Made by a program: the position numbers and the translations under genes
Shown: positions 15,683 through 26,034 of the stretch, one piece after another
Layout: each line of letters opens with the position of its first letter
How positions within the stretch are numbered: the stretch's first letter is position 1
The notes under the pieces: model-generated
Databases searched by the model: none
Seen by the model: only the letters and a program-made list of their open reading frames with translations
What the model was told of the DNA's origin: nothing
Assembly (NCBI GenBank): GCA_022841325.1
Contig: JALHRS010000041.1
Location: 1 to 50,114, forward strand
DNA: 50,114 bases
Direction of reading: 5' to 3'
Origin: Lysobacterales bacterium
GTDB taxonomy: Bacteria; Pseudomonadota; Gammaproteobacteria; Xanthomonadales; SZUA-5

Positions 15683-15773
15683 GTAGACCGAGGGTGCCGC
15701 GCAGCGGCTCCCCGGCGCTTTTCGGTGGTCCGTGTGCCGGGGAACGCGCCTGCGGTGCGCACTCTCGGCCTAC
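15683..15773. repeat. GTAGGCCGAG-family inverted repeat abutting a stop codon
   Basis: The arms GTAGACCGAGGGTGCCGCGC and the complement of GTAGGCCGAGAGTGCGCACC are inverted around GCTCCCCGGC/GCCGGGGAAC. A second copy is at 38805-38884. Read on the minus strand, the right end begins GTAGG and its TAG is the stop codon of the lolA-like gene at 15770. Confidence 0.75.
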
Positions 15774-16540
15774 TTGGCCGCCTCGACCTTGGCCTTCGGC
15801 GCCGGCTGGGCAAAGCGGTCAGCCGCCAGATCGACATTGACGTCGATCTTGGTGAACTGCATCTCCTGCTTCATCTCACCCATCGGACCGGTCATGACGT
15901 TGGTGATCGAGTACGGCACCATGGTGCCGGCCACTTCCTTGTAGTCGCCGAGAATGGCGCTGCCGGCGACTTCCTGACCCTGCATCTTGACCACGCTCTC
16001 GGTCTTGATCACCAGGAAGTATTCGGTGTCGATGTAATTGGTTTCTTCGGTGCCATCGGCGCGGGTCACCTTGACCTTGTAGGCCGGGGTGCCGTCGACA
16101 TCGACCACGCCCTGCAGCTCGACCTTGTGACCCTTGCTCTTGTAGTCCACCAGCGCGCCGTCGATGTCGGCCTGATTCTTGAACTGGGTCAGCTCATCGC
16201 TGCCCATCGGCTCCGCATCGAGCTTGCCCATCATCGGCATGATCTGCCAGCCGTTCTCGCCATCGAAGGCCTGACTGGCCTGCATGCCCTGGAAGCTGAA
16301 ATCGATGCGCATGGAATTCGGGCGCTTCATTTCGGCCACGAAGGGCATCTGCATCGGGCCCATGGTCATCGTGCCTTCGGCACGCGTGGTCTTGATCGCC
16401 TTGAGCACGTCCATGCCACCACGGGCTTCGATGTGCTTGGCAATGACTGCGTCGACATCGGTCAGATCGTCGGCGTATACGAAGCTGGACGCACCAAACA
16501 CGGCCAGGCCCAGCATCAGGGAAGACAGAGACAATTTCAT
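15770..16540 (-). CDS. LolA-like periplasmic protein (outer-membrane lipoprotein-sorting fold)
   Basis: This 256-residue protein has a signal peptide cleaved near SSFVYA-DD and then a single domain with the pattern of LolA/LppX-like half-barrels: AVIAKHIEARGGMDVLKAIKTTRAEGT at the start, a run of Met-rich strands (MTMGPMQMPFVAEM), and DTEYFLVIKTESVVKMQG. It probably binds a lipid or lipoprotein in the periplasm. It is not LolA itself: no ftsK/rarA context and low similarity. The tail is Ala/Lys-rich. The stop codon lies within the end of an intergenic repeat. No operon partner is evident. Confidence 0.75.
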   Translation of the reverse strand: MKLSLSSLMLGLAVFGASSFVYADDLTDVDAVIAKHIEARGGMDVLKAIKTTRAEGTMTMGPMQMPFVAEMKRPNSMRIDFSFQGMQASQAFDGENGWQIMPMMGKLDAEPMGSDELTQFKNQADIDGALVDYKSKGHKVELQGVVDVDGTPAYKVKVTRADGTEETNYIDTEYFLVIKTESVVKMQGQEVAGSAILGDYKEVAGTMVPYSITNVMTGPMGEMKQEMQFTKIDVNVDLAADRFAQPAPKAKVEAAK

Positions 16541-16654
16541 CGCACACCTCGGGGGTTTGGGTTGCCGGCACTATGCAGAGAATGCCGGTTCGCACCATGT
16601 GCCAGAGGATGGGCTTGCAAACGAAAGTGAATCAGTGCGCCGCTGGCGACGGCA

Positions 16655-17815
16655 TCAGCGCCGTGACATCGCGGCGGCAATGGCGTCGATCTCGGCACTG
16701 CGCAGATGTGGATTGGCCAGTGCTGCGAGGGTGGACTTGAACTGGCCCAGCAGTTGTCGCAAATCCTTCAACTGGCGCTCGAATAGTCGCGTGGCGTCCC
16801 TGGGTTCGCGAACATGCTCCCGATGGTGCGCCCCGAGTTGATCCTCCAGCTGCCGGGCTCGGGCGCTCAGTTCATCCTGCAGGGTGCGCAATTGCTCGCG
16901 CAGCACCTGGTTGTAGTGCTGCAGTCGCTCCGTCGGCAGTGCTGCCAGGGTGCTGGCATTGATCTGCTCGACCTCGATCTGCAGCGTCAACAGCGTCAGC
17001 AGATCGTTGTCCTGATAGGCCTTGTTGATCTGCTTCATCAAGCCGGTCTTGCGGTTGCGTTGCTCGGGATCGCTCTCCCGATCCGGGTGCAGAGTGCTGA
17101 CCAGCCTGCGATAGATCTCGCGCAGCGATGCGCTGGCCGCCTGTCTGGCTTGTTCACGCTGAAGCTCGGCTGCCGATGGGCGACGCCTGGTCTTGCGCTC
17201 GGCCGCCCGCGCTTCGCGCTCGCGTTGATCGGCCTGGTTGCGGTCATCCACGCATTCCTGCACATGGCGCCACAATTCCTCAGCCGACGCGGCCGAATGA
17301 TCGGCAACGACCTCATCGCCATAGAGCTCGCTGGCCACATGCTCGGCGAACTGCAGTTCCAGATCCTGATCCATCTGCCGGCGATCCTTCAAACCGATGC
17401 CGCTGTAGTGCCGGTAAAGATCTTCCAGCGCTTCATCCTCGCCTTCGCCTGCACTGTCTTCGATGCGCAACAGCAGGAACTCGATCAGCGCATCACGCTT
17501 TCGCCGCGTCAGCTTCAAGCCCGCTGGTGGATGCGTCAGCAGTAGGTCCAGTTGATCGATCAACTGCCGTTGCAGCGCAAACAGCAACTCGGTATCCGGC
17601 GCCATTTCGGCCAGCACACGCTCGCCGATTCGCTGCTGCGTCTGGGTCCATTGCTCCAGCAGCAGACGCGCCCGCGCGAGTTGCTGTGTGAGTCGGTTGA
17701 AGCTGCGTTGCGCCGGGCTCAGCGTTGTCGGACCCTGGTCGATCTGCAGCAAGTCCGATGCCGACGATGGCTGGGTGGGATCATCAAACAAGCTGGCTTG
17801 AATGGAGGGCTTCAT
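16655..17815 (-). CDS. J-domain (DnaJ-like) protein
   Basis: From the ATG at MKPSIQASLFDD the protein has 386 residues. A J-domain-like segment LREIYRRLVSTLHPDRESDP carries the HPD motif at about 243-245, the signature that stimulates Hsp70 ATPase. It is followed by KTGLMKQINKAYQDNDLLTLL. The preceding 230 residues are helical and charged, and the region after it (about 300-370) looks like coiled coil. No zinc-finger or C-terminal DnaJ domains are present, so it is a specialised co-chaperone of unknown client. The frame is open another 75 nt upstream with no similarity and no good RBS for either start. Confidence 0.72.
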   Translation of the reverse strand: MKPSIQASLFDDPTQPSSASDLLQIDQGPTTLSPAQRSFNRLTQQLARARLLLEQWTQTQQRIGERVLAEMAPDTELLFALQRQLIDQLDLLLTHPPAGLKLTRRKRDALIEFLLLRIEDSAGEGEDEALEDLYRHYSGIGLKDRRQMDQDLELQFAEHVASELYGDEVVADHSAASAEELWRHVQECVDDRNQADQREREARAAERKTRRRPSAAELQREQARQAASASLREIYRRLVSTLHPDRESDPEQRNRKTGLMKQINKAYQDNDLLTLLTLQIEVEQINASTLAALPTERLQHYNQVLREQLRTLQDELSARARQLEDQLGAHHREHVREPRDATRLFERQLKDLRQLLGQFKSTLAALANPHLRSAEIDAIAAAMSRR

Positions 17816-18004
17816 GGGCAGGGCGGCGGCGGCGAACATCGGACGATAGCGCCGATGGGTCAGGCACTGGTGATCTGGGTCGCGGTGCATCTGCTGGCAA
17901 TGCTGTCGCTACCGGCGCTGACCGGGGTGATGCCGGCAGATCGGAGGTGCAAACCCGGCGATAGTCGCAGGGGGTCATCGCATCAGGTCACAAGGCGGCG
18001 CGCA

Positions 18005-19489
18005 TCACTCGAATCCGTCGGCCAGAATCGCGTCAGGCAAGGTCCAGACACCGAAGGCCAGGGCGAAAGGCGCCACCAGACCGGTCGCTGGCCCGGCGAT
18101 CACGCGCAGGGGCGCGACATCACCATTCGCGCCGCTGGCAAATACCAGCACCTGGCCTATGGTGTTGGCCACGTACAGTTGGTCGTTCCAGAGCGCCACA
18201 TCGGCGTTGGCGCCCAGACCCGTGGCCGGGCCCGCAATCGTGCGCAGGGGCACGGCGGCGCCACTGGCATTGCGCGCATACACCTGCACCTTGGCGTTGA
18301 GATACTGGCTGACGTACAGTTCCGTCGCCGTCGAGGCCAGACCCAGATTGGCTCCGCCGCTGGCGGTGAGCTGACGCAGGGGCGGCGCGGCGCCGCTGGC
18401 GTTATCGGCGTAGGCGTAGATCGAATCAGCATCGACGAAATGCCGTGCCACGAACACCTCGCCCAGGCTCTGATCCAGCGCATAGGCACCGGTCATGGCG
18501 GTGATCGTGCGACGCGGGGCGACATCGCCATCATCCCGGGCACCGAACACGCTCACCGGCCCAGTGTCGGACGACACATACAGCTCGTCATGAGCCAGTG
18601 CGAACTGATAGACACTGCCGAGTCCGGTGGTGGGCCCCCTGATCATCCGGGTGGCGGCGACATTGCCGAGATTGTTCAGCGCGAAGGCCTTCACGTACTG
18701 ACCTGCGCCACTGCTCACATAGAGCATGTCGGCGTCCATTGCGACCCCGCGGATGTCCAGCAAACCAGTCGCCGGACCGGCCAGCGTGGCGATGGGCTCG
18801 GCATTGCCCTCGGCACCGGCGGGAAACAGGTGCACAGCGCCGGTGTTGGCATCGCCCACTGCCATCACTTCGATGGGGACACCAGGCTGCAGGCGTACAT
18901 TGTCGAAACGGGTTCCCGGCGCCGCGTTGTCGTAAAGCCCGACGCAGCCACTCAGATAGTTGAGCCCTGGAGGCACGCTCACGGTGCGCAGGTCCAGGGT
19001 GGTTATCGCGGTTGCCGATTCGCGCAGATAGGCCCGCAGAATCGGACCGCGGGCGGTCACTCTGAGGCGGGTGGCCCCAGCGCCCAGACTGGGCGTGATC
19101 GATGCCTGCTGGTAGATGGTGTAGGGCCCGCCGACGCTGGAAATCACGTGCCAGTACAGCCTGTCCGCAAACACCACCAGCAACACGCCGGAATTTGCCG
19201 TCGGATCGGTGCGCAGCCACAGCCCACCGTCGGCCGCATCGAGCAGATCCAGCTCGAAGCTGAAATCGCTCAGCTCCATCGGTAGCAAGGTAGCGGTCGG
19301 TGGCGTGTTTCCCGGCGCCTGGGCGGCGTATTCGCCCGCCACCACCTGCCAGTCACCGCGCAGATTGCTCCATGGCAACTGCGGCCCCGCATCAAAGTTG
19401 TCGGTGTACACCGACTGCGCCGAGGCCGTCGAAAAAGCCAGCAGCAGCGCGTATCCCAACCCCCAAAGCACACGGCCCGATGTCAGCAT
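18005..19489 (-). CDS. Secreted LamG-like plus beta-propeller protein with C-terminal DGFE end
   Basis: This 494-residue protein has a signal peptide (to about STASAQ). A concanavalin-like jelly-roll domain (about 27-205; SVYTDNF, GDWQVVAGEY, GCVGLYDNAAPGTRFDNVRL) follows, then a propeller of six or so repeats (about 210-480) each with an IAGPATGLG-type turn and LYVS/LYVA strands. It ends LPDAILADGFE-stop, sharing the GFE end with two other exported propellers here. Its stop is TGA, unlike the TAG of the other two, and no intron follows. The function is unknown; adhesion or carbohydrate contact is possible. Confidence 0.85.
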   Translation of the reverse strand: MLTSGRVLWGLGYALLLAFSTASAQSVYTDNFDAGPQLPWSNLRGDWQVVAGEYAAQAPGNTPPTATLLPMELSDFSFELDLLDAADGGLWLRTDPTANSGVLLVVFADRLYWHVISSVGGPYTIYQQASITPSLGAGATRLRVTARGPILRAYLRESATAITTLDLRTVSVPPGLNYLSGCVGLYDNAAPGTRFDNVRLQPGVPIEVMAVGDANTGAVHLFPAGAEGNAEPIATLAGPATGLLDIRGVAMDADMLYVSSGAGQYVKAFALNNLGNVAATRMIRGPTTGLGSVYQFALAHDELYVSSDTGPVSVFGARDDGDVAPRRTITAMTGAYALDQSLGEVFVARHFVDADSIYAYADNASGAAPPLRQLTASGGANLGLASTATELYVSQYLNAKVQVYARNASGAAVPLRTIAGPATGLGANADVALWNDQLYVANTIGQVLVFASGANGDVAPLRVIAGPATGLVAPFALAFGVWTLPDAILADGFE

Positions 19490-19689
19490 GACCCCACTCC
19501 AGGCTGCCTCTGGCGATCAACATATCGGGCCCATGCGTTTCCGATTTGACCGCCGTCAAGGCAGGCGCGGGAGCGGTTACCAGAGCCTCATCCAGGATGA
19601 CCCGCCTCAAGGGCTAGATGCGTCGACAAGCGCACCGACGGGGACGATCGGGAATGCCAGCAAGACCTCCGGCCCTTGGTACCTGCCCG

Positions 19690-20100
19690 CTATTCGCCCA
19701 CCCAATTGGCCAGCGCAAGATCCGGAACCCGACTGAATTCGCGCAGATTGTTGCTGATCAGGGTACATCCCACCGACAGGGCATGTGCTGCGATGAGCAG
19801 ATCGAGAGCACCGATGGGCGTACCACTACGTTCCAGATCACTGCGCAAGGGACCATATCTGCGCATGGCCGCCTCGTCGAAAGGCAGGATTTCCAGCGGC
19901 GCCAGAAACTTGTCCAGCGCCTGCCGGTTGCGCTGCGAGCCGCTCTTGGCCACCCCGAAACTCAGCTCCGCGCCGGTAACGCTGGAGATCACGACGTCAC
20001 CCACGGTCATCCCGGCAAAGCGCTCGAAAACCTGCTGCGGGCGCTTGTTGATGACGTAGATGCAGGTTTCGGTATCCAGCATGCAGAGCGGCTGGCTCAT
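19690..20100 (-). CDS. vapC: Type II toxin, PIN-domain ribonuclease (VapC/MvpT type)
   Basis: The protein (136 aa) starts MSQPLCMLDTETCIYVINKRP. Acidic positions of the PIN site are visible in CMLDTE, in SVTGAELSFG (E), in GALDLLIAAHA (D) and near the C-terminus at TLISNNLREF, where an N takes the place of the usual D of TxDxxF. This is the tRNA-fMet-cleaving VapC subfamily pattern as I know it. The ATG overlaps the antitoxin stop (ATGA), which fixes the start over an ATG 9 nt upstream. Confidence 0.9.
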   Translation of the reverse strand: MSQPLCMLDTETCIYVINKRPQQVFERFAGMTVGDVVISSVTGAELSFGVAKSGSQRNRQALDKFLAPLEILPFDEAAMRRYGPLRSDLERSGTPIGALDLLIAAHALSVGCTLISNNLREFSRVPDLALANWVGE

Positions 20101-20333
20101 GCCGGCCACTCTTCCCGCGATTGCTGCTGAGGCTGTTCGCGATGCATGACAAAATCCGGCTCGAATTCGGTCAGTGCTTCTTGCATCAGCGCAAACGGTG
20201 CCTCCATCGGCAACAAGAGCACGCCGTTGCCGAAGCGCTTGGCGATCACTTCATCACCTTCGAATCGCAAGGACTTGGGCAAGCGCACAGCCTGGCTGCG
20301 GCCGGACATGAATAATTTGGCGGCATTGGACAT
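20097..20333 (-). CDS. vapB: Type II antitoxin, VapB with AbrB-type DNA-binding domain
   Basis: This 78-residue antitoxin has an N-terminal SpoVT/AbrB swapped-hairpin (AKLFMSGRSQAVRLPKSLRFEGDEVIAKRFGNGV, given here in part) and a flexible C-terminal half ending QQQSREEWPA that should bind the toxin. A strong RBS, GGGAGG, lies 7 nt before the ATG. It forms a two-gene operon with the PIN toxin and is expected to bind its own promoter. It is unrelated to the antitoxin at 5982, so the window has two distinct vapBC systems. Confidence 0.9.
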   Translation of the reverse strand: MSNAAKLFMSGRSQAVRLPKSLRFEGDEVIAKRFGNGVLLLPMEAPFALMQEALTEFEPDFVMHREQPQQQSREEWPA

Positions 20334-20426
20334 TCGACGCCTCCCAGGTGGTGGTTATCAATGACAACTATCACGACTGATTCTGTCGACGACAGTGTCC
20401 GAGAAGAGCTAAGCCTCAGCCCGTGC

Positions 20427-21719
20427 TCACCCCAGCCACGCGAACTTGCCCACGAATACCGCCGCCAGCACCCACACGGTAGGCGGCACTTCGCCGGCGC
20501 GGCCGGCGATCAGTTTGATCGCGGCGTAGCTGATGAAGCCGAAGGCGATGCCGTGGGCGATGGAGAAGGTCAGCGGCATGCTGATGGCGCAGAGGAAGGC
20601 CGGCGCTGATTCGGACAGATCCTCCCAGTCGATCTCCGCCAGTGCCCGCGCCATCAGCACGGCCACGTAGATCAGTGCCGGTGCGGTGGCGAAGGCCGGC
20701 ACCGTGCCGGCCAGCGGCGCCAGGAACAGGGCGGCGATGAACAACAGGCCGACCACCACGGCCGTCAGGCCCGTTCGGCCACCGACCGCGGTGCCGGCCG
20801 CACTTTCGATGTAGGCGGTGGTCGACGAGGTGCCCAGCAACGAGCCGGCGGCGATGGCGGTGGAATCGGCCAGCAGCGCGCGTTTCAGTCGCGGCAGCCT
20901 GCCCTCGGCATCGAGCAATCCGGCGCGGTGGCTGACACCGATCAGCGTGCCGGTGGCGTCGAAGAGTTCGACCAGGAAGAAGGTCAGGACCACGGCGATC
21001 AGTCCGGCATTGAGCGCGCCGACGATATCGAGCTGCAGAAAGACCGGTGCGATAGACGGCGGCGCTGCAAACACGCCGTTGAACGGGGTGATTCCGAATG
21101 CCACCGACGCCACGGTCACCGCCAGAATGCCGATGACGATGCCACCGGTGAGCTTGCGCGCTTCCAGTCCGATGATCAGCAGCAGACCGGCGATAGCCAG
21201 CAGGGTCCCGGGCGCGTACAGATCGCCGAGCGTCACCAGGGTGGCCGGACTGCCGACGATGATCCCGGCATTCTTGAGACCGATGATGGCCAGGAACAGG
21301 CCGATACCGGCCGAAATCGCCAGTTTCAGCGAGCGCGGAATGGCATTGATGATCCACTCGCGCACCCGAAACAGACTGACCCCAATGATCAGACAGCCCG
21401 ACAGGAACACGGCGCCCAGCGCGGTCTGCCAGCTGTAGCCCATCGCGCCCACCACAGTGAAGGCGAAGTACGCATTCAGGCCCATGCCCGGCGCCATCGC
21501 GATCGGATAGTTGGCGTACAGCCCCATCAGCATCGAGCCGAAGGAAGCCGCCAGACAGGTGGCGACAAACACCGCCTCCTTCGGCATGCCGGCGGCGCTC
21601 AGAATCTCCGGATTGACGAACACGATGTAGGCCATCGCCAGAAAGGTCGACAGACCGGCGAGGCACTCGGTCTTCACTGAGCTGCCATGTTCGCGCAGCG
21701 CAAACCAGGACTGCAGCAT
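20427..21719 (-). CDS. NCS2-family purine permease (AzgA-like)
   Basis: The protein (430 aa) is an integral membrane protein with about 12-14 hydrophobic segments. It shows the AzgA signatures TECLAGLSTFLAMAYIVFVNP at the N-terminus (cited in part), APGMGLNAYFAF, ELFDATGTLIGV and GTSSTTAYIESAAG. AzgA proteins take up guanine, hypoxanthine or adenine with protons. The start ATG has GGAG 9 nt upstream; the frame is open far upstream without family similarity. It is divergent from ureD, which suggests joint use in purine-nitrogen scavenging (purine to urea to ammonia), although purine-degradation genes are not in the window. Confidence 0.88.
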   Translation of the reverse strand: MLQSWFALREHGSSVKTECLAGLSTFLAMAYIVFVNPEILSAAGMPKEAVFVATCLAASFGSMLMGLYANYPIAMAPGMGLNAYFAFTVVGAMGYSWQTALGAVFLSGCLIIGVSLFRVREWIINAIPRSLKLAISAGIGLFLAIIGLKNAGIIVGSPATLVTLGDLYAPGTLLAIAGLLLIIGLEARKLTGGIVIGILAVTVASVAFGITPFNGVFAAPPSIAPVFLQLDIVGALNAGLIAVVLTFFLVELFDATGTLIGVSHRAGLLDAEGRLPRLKRALLADSTAIAAGSLLGTSSTTAYIESAAGTAVGGRTGLTAVVVGLLFIAALFLAPLAGTVPAFATAPALIYVAVLMARALAEIDWEDLSESAPAFLCAISMPLTFSIAHGIAFGFISYAAIKLIAGRAGEVPPTVWVLAAVFVGKFAWLG

Positions 21720-21793
21720 CGCGGTCACTCCGTTCTGGAAGCGGTCGATTATTCCCCGGCGGAAGGCTGGCGCACTAATTGCGTGCTCAGGGC

Positions 21794-22651
21794 ATGGACC
21801 TGACGCTCGCCCCGCCTGCCTGGCTCGCCACGCTGCAATTGCGCTTCGCGGCCGCCCGCGGCTGCACTCAACTGGTGCACAAGCTGCACATGGGCCCGCT
21901 GCGGGTGCAGCGCTTGCTCTATCCGGAGGGGCCGCAGACGGCGCATGCCCTGCTGCTGCATCCGCCCGGCGGCATCGCCGGTGGCGATGTGCTGGAGCTG
22001 GATATCGCGCTGGCCGAAGGTGCGGAGGCACTGATCACCACCCCGGGAGCGGCCAAGTGGTACCACGGCCGCCGCGGTGGCGCGCGCCAGTCGGTGCGGC
22101 TGAGCGTCGCCGCCAATGCCTGCCTCGAGTGGCTACCGCAGGAAGCCATCCTGTTCGACGGCGCCGACGCCGAGCAGCAACTCCACATCGATCTGGACGG
22201 CAGTGCGCGCATGATCGGCTGGGATATCACCCAGTTCGGGCGCACCGCTGCCGGCGAGGACTGGACCGAAGGTCGCTGGCGCCAGCATCTGAGTCTGTGG
22301 CGGGATGGCCGCGAACGCTGCTGCGAGCGCGCGGATCTCGGCGCCCACGACCCACTGCTGCGCTCGGCACTGGGGCTGTCCGGGTATCCGGTGACTGCCA
22401 CGATGTGGGCCGCCGCCCCCGATTTGCAGGAGCAGGCTGAGGCCCTGATCGAAGCCCTGCGCGTGCGCGCTGCCGAACACGGCCTGGCGGTGGGCATCAG
22501 CTGGCTGCCGGCGCCGATCGAACTGCTGATGGCGCGAGTCCTGGGCGGTTCAGCCGAGTTGGTACGTGCCTTGCTAGAGGACCTCTGGTCGCAGCTGCGG
22601 CCGGCCGTGATTGGTCGCGCGGCGCAGCGGCCGCGCATCTGGGCTACCTGA
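21794..22651 (+). CDS. ureD: Urease accessory protein UreD (UreH)
   Basis: At 285 residues the protein has the UreD family landmarks [34 protein letters not shown] and [12 protein letters not shown]. UreD binds apo-urease with UreF and UreG and provides a tunnel for nickel delivery. The gene is the first of ureD-A-orf-B-C-E-F-G and ends 16 nt before ureA. The ATG is used; an in-frame TTG at 21779 has a better-placed purine-rich RBS (GGAAGG) and is a real alternative. Confidence 0.93.
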   Translation: MDLTLAPPAWLATLQLRFAAARGCTQLVHKLHMGPLRVQRLLYPEGPQTAHALLLHPPGGIAGGDVLELDIALAEGAEALITTPGAAKWYHGRRGGARQSVRLSVAANACLEWLPQEAILFDGADAEQQLHIDLDGSARMIGWDITQFGRTAAGEDWTEGRWRQHLSLWRDGRERCCERADLGAHDPLLRSALGLSGYPVTATMWAAAPDLQEQAEALIEALRVRAAEHGLAVGISWLPAPIELLMARVLGGSAELVRALLEDLWSQLRPAVIGRAAQRPRIWAT

Positions 22652-22667
22652 GGACACCGCCGCTTCC

Positions 22668-22970
22668 ATGGAACTGTCGCCGCGCGAGAAAGACAAGCTG
22701 CTGCTGTTCACCGCCGCGCTGCTGGCCGAGCGGCGGCGGGCGCGCGGGCTCAAGCTCAACTATCCCGAAGCGGTGGCCTTCATCAGCGCCGCGATCATGG
22801 AAGGCGCCCGTGACGGCCGCAGCGTGGCCGAACTGATGCACTACGGCACCACCCTGCTTGGTCGCGAGGACGTCATGGACGGCGTACCCGAGATGATTCC
22901 CGACATCCAGGTCGAGGCCACCTTTCCCGACGGCAGCAAGCTCGTCACCGTTCATGGACCGATTGCATGA
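22668..22970 (+). CDS. ureA: Urease gamma subunit
   Basis: The 100-residue protein is a canonical Ure[24 protein letters not shown] at the start (cited in part), [21 protein letters not shown], and the end [19 protein letters not shown]. It forms the (alpha-beta-gamma) core of urease. Its last codons overlap the ATG of the small membrane-protein gene (ATGA), so the downstream genes are translationally coupled. Confidence 0.96.
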   Translation: MELSPREKDKLLLFTAALLAERRRARGLKLNYPEAVAFISAAIMEGARDGRSVAELMHYGTTLLGREDVMDGVPEMIPDIQVEATFPDGSKLVTVHGPIA

Positions 22971-23164
22971 AGATGCTGTACTGCCTCCCGCTGCTGGCCC
23001 TGCCCTACCCGGCCCTCGCCCATCCCGGACATGGCCCGGGGGAGCTCGAACACTGGCTGGTCGGCCTGCTCTTCGCGGGTCTGACCCTGGCTTTGGTCAG
23101 CGCGCTGCGCAGTGGCAAGGAGAAGCGCAGCGACGCGCCAGCACCCAAGCGGCGCAAGCCATGA
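22967..23164 (+). CDS. Small HPGHG membrane protein inside the urease operon
   Basis: This 65-residue protein has a signal-like segment ([16 protein letters not shown]), a His-containing [13 protein letters not shown] just behind the predicted cleavage site, one membrane helix ([18 protein letters not shown]) and a basic tail ([15 protein letters not shown]). It overlaps ureA upstream and ureB downstream by ATGA junctions, so it is clearly part of the operon and under translational coupling. The HPGHG motif recalls the N-terminus of HupE/UreJ nickel transporters, but the rest of that protein is absent. Nickel binding at the membrane is a guess; it could also be a degenerate UreJ. Confidence 0.8.
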   Translation: MKMLYCLPLLALPYPALAHPGHGPGELEHWLVGLLFAGLTLALVSALRSGKEKRSDAPAPKRRKP

Positions 23165-23600
23165 TCAACCCGGGCGAACTCCTGGTCGAGCCCGGCGAGA
23201 TCGAACTCAACGTCGGCCGCGAGACGCTGCGGATCACGGTCGCCAATCGCGGCGATCGGCCGATCCAGGTGGGCTCGCACTACCACTTCTTCGAGACCAA
23301 TGACGCGCTCGAATTCGAGCGGGCGATCACGCGCGGCTTCCGGCTGAACATTGCTTCTGGAACTGCGGTGCGCTTCGAGCCCGGTCAGACCCGCAGTGTC
23401 GAGCTGGTGGCGCTGGCGGGTGATCGAAGGGTGTACGGCTTTGCCGGGCGGGTGATGGGCGGTCTTGATGCACCCGGCTCTGGTAGAGCCGAGCTTGCTC
23501 GGCTGGATGTACCGGCGCCGGCCGAAGGTGAAAGCCGAGCAGCGGCAGCGGAGCAAGCTCCGCTCTACAAGAGCGAAAGCGACGGCAGCGGCGTCGGCCC

Positions 23601-23604
<4 letters not shown>
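23161..23604 (+). CDS. ureB: Urease beta subunit with repeat-encoded C-terminal extension
   Basis: Residues 1-103 are a normal Ure[21 protein letters not shown] (start), [50 protein letters not shown]. UreB usually ends near this point (about 100-110 aa). Here about 44 residues rich in Ala, Glu, Gly and Ser follow ([20 protein letters not shown]...), encoded by an inverted intergenic-type repeat that has been read through. The stop overlaps the ureC ATG (ATGA). The beta fold should be intact; the tail is probably disordered on the surface of the trimer. Confidence 0.94.
23478..23573. repeat. Inverted repeat forming the 3' end of ureB
   Basis: The arms CTCTGGTAGAGCCGAGCTTG...GGCT (23478-23504) and the complement of CTCTTGTAGAGCGGAGCTTG...GCT (23533-23573) form an imperfect hairpin. 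This is the TAGAGC-GAGCTTGCTC type common between genes of Xanthomonadales. Here it lies entirely inside the ureB reading frame and stays open in that frame. Confidence 0.8.
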
Positions 23605-25301
<1,697 letters not shown>

Positions 25302-25359
25302 GGGCCGCTGACATGCAGGCCCCCTTGGCGAGCAGAGGGATCGACCGGGGTCGATGGCG

Positions 25360-25459
25360 GCGTCATTGCGACCCCGGACTTGATCCGGGGGACGCAAGCC
25401 AGAAGTGCTTCGCCAGTTCCTCGGGATTGCTTCGTCGCTGCGCTCCTCGCAATGACGCC
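25360..25459. repeat. CGTCATTGCGAG-family inverted repeat between ureC and ureE
   Basis: The left arm begins GCGTCATTGCGACCCCGG (25360) with a CCCCGGA/TCCGGGG hairpin. The right arm GGATTGCTTCGTCGCTGCG...CGCAATGACGCC ends at 25459. It splits the urease operon between structural and accessory genes and may affect mRNA stability there. Confidence 0.75.
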
Positions 25460-25485
25460 GGTGGTCCAGTCAGAGAATCGAACCT

Positions 25486-26034
25486 ATGCTGATCCGCACC
25501 CTGATCCGCGCCGCCGACTGCCCCGCCGATGCGCTGGCGGCGACTGCGCTGGAACTGAGCGCGGCGCAGCGTCGACGTTGTCGCCAGCGCCTGGATTTGC
25601 CGGGCGGCGGGGAGTTGGCCATCGCCCTGGCACCGGGCACCGAGTTGTACCCGGGCGATCAGTTGCTCGGCGAGGATGGCCGGCGCTTCGAGGTCTGCGC
25701 GGCGCCGGAAACCGTGGTTCGCATCAGCAGCTCCGAGCCGCTGCTGCTGACCCGCGCCGCCTATCACCTCGGCAACCGCCATATCGCCGTCGAGGTGGGC
25801 GCGGGCTATCTGGCGATCGAGCCGGATCCGGTGCTGCGCGAGATGCTGCAACTGCTGGGCGTGGACACCACCGAGGTCGAAGCGCCGTTCGAACCCGAGT
25901 CCGGCGCCTATGGCGGCGGTCACAAGCATGGCCATGACGCCAGCTTCGCCGAGGATTATCAGCTGGCCCAGACCCTGTTCGCCGAGCACGCCCATCCGCA
26001 CGCTCCCGGCACCCGCCCTCACCGCCATGACTGA
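25486..26034 (+). CDS. ureE: Urease accessory protein UreE (nickel metallochaperone)
   Basis: This 182-residue protein has the UreE N-terminal peptide-binding domain and the metal-binding domain with ITRAAYHLGNRH-like LTRAAYHLGNRHIAVEV, and a His-rich tail (GGGHKHGHD and [16 protein letters not shown]) for nickel storage. It passes nickel to UreG. Its stop codon overlaps ureF by 8 nt. Confidence 0.95.
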   Translation: MLIRTLIRAADCPADALAATALELSAAQRRRCRQRLDLPGGGELAIALAPGTELYPGDQLLGEDGRRFEVCAAPETVVRISSSEPLLLTRAAYHLGNRHIAVEVGAGYLAIEPDPVLREMLQLLGVDTTEVEAPFEPESGAYGGGHKHGHDASFAEDYQLAQTLFAEHAHPHAPGTRPHRHD

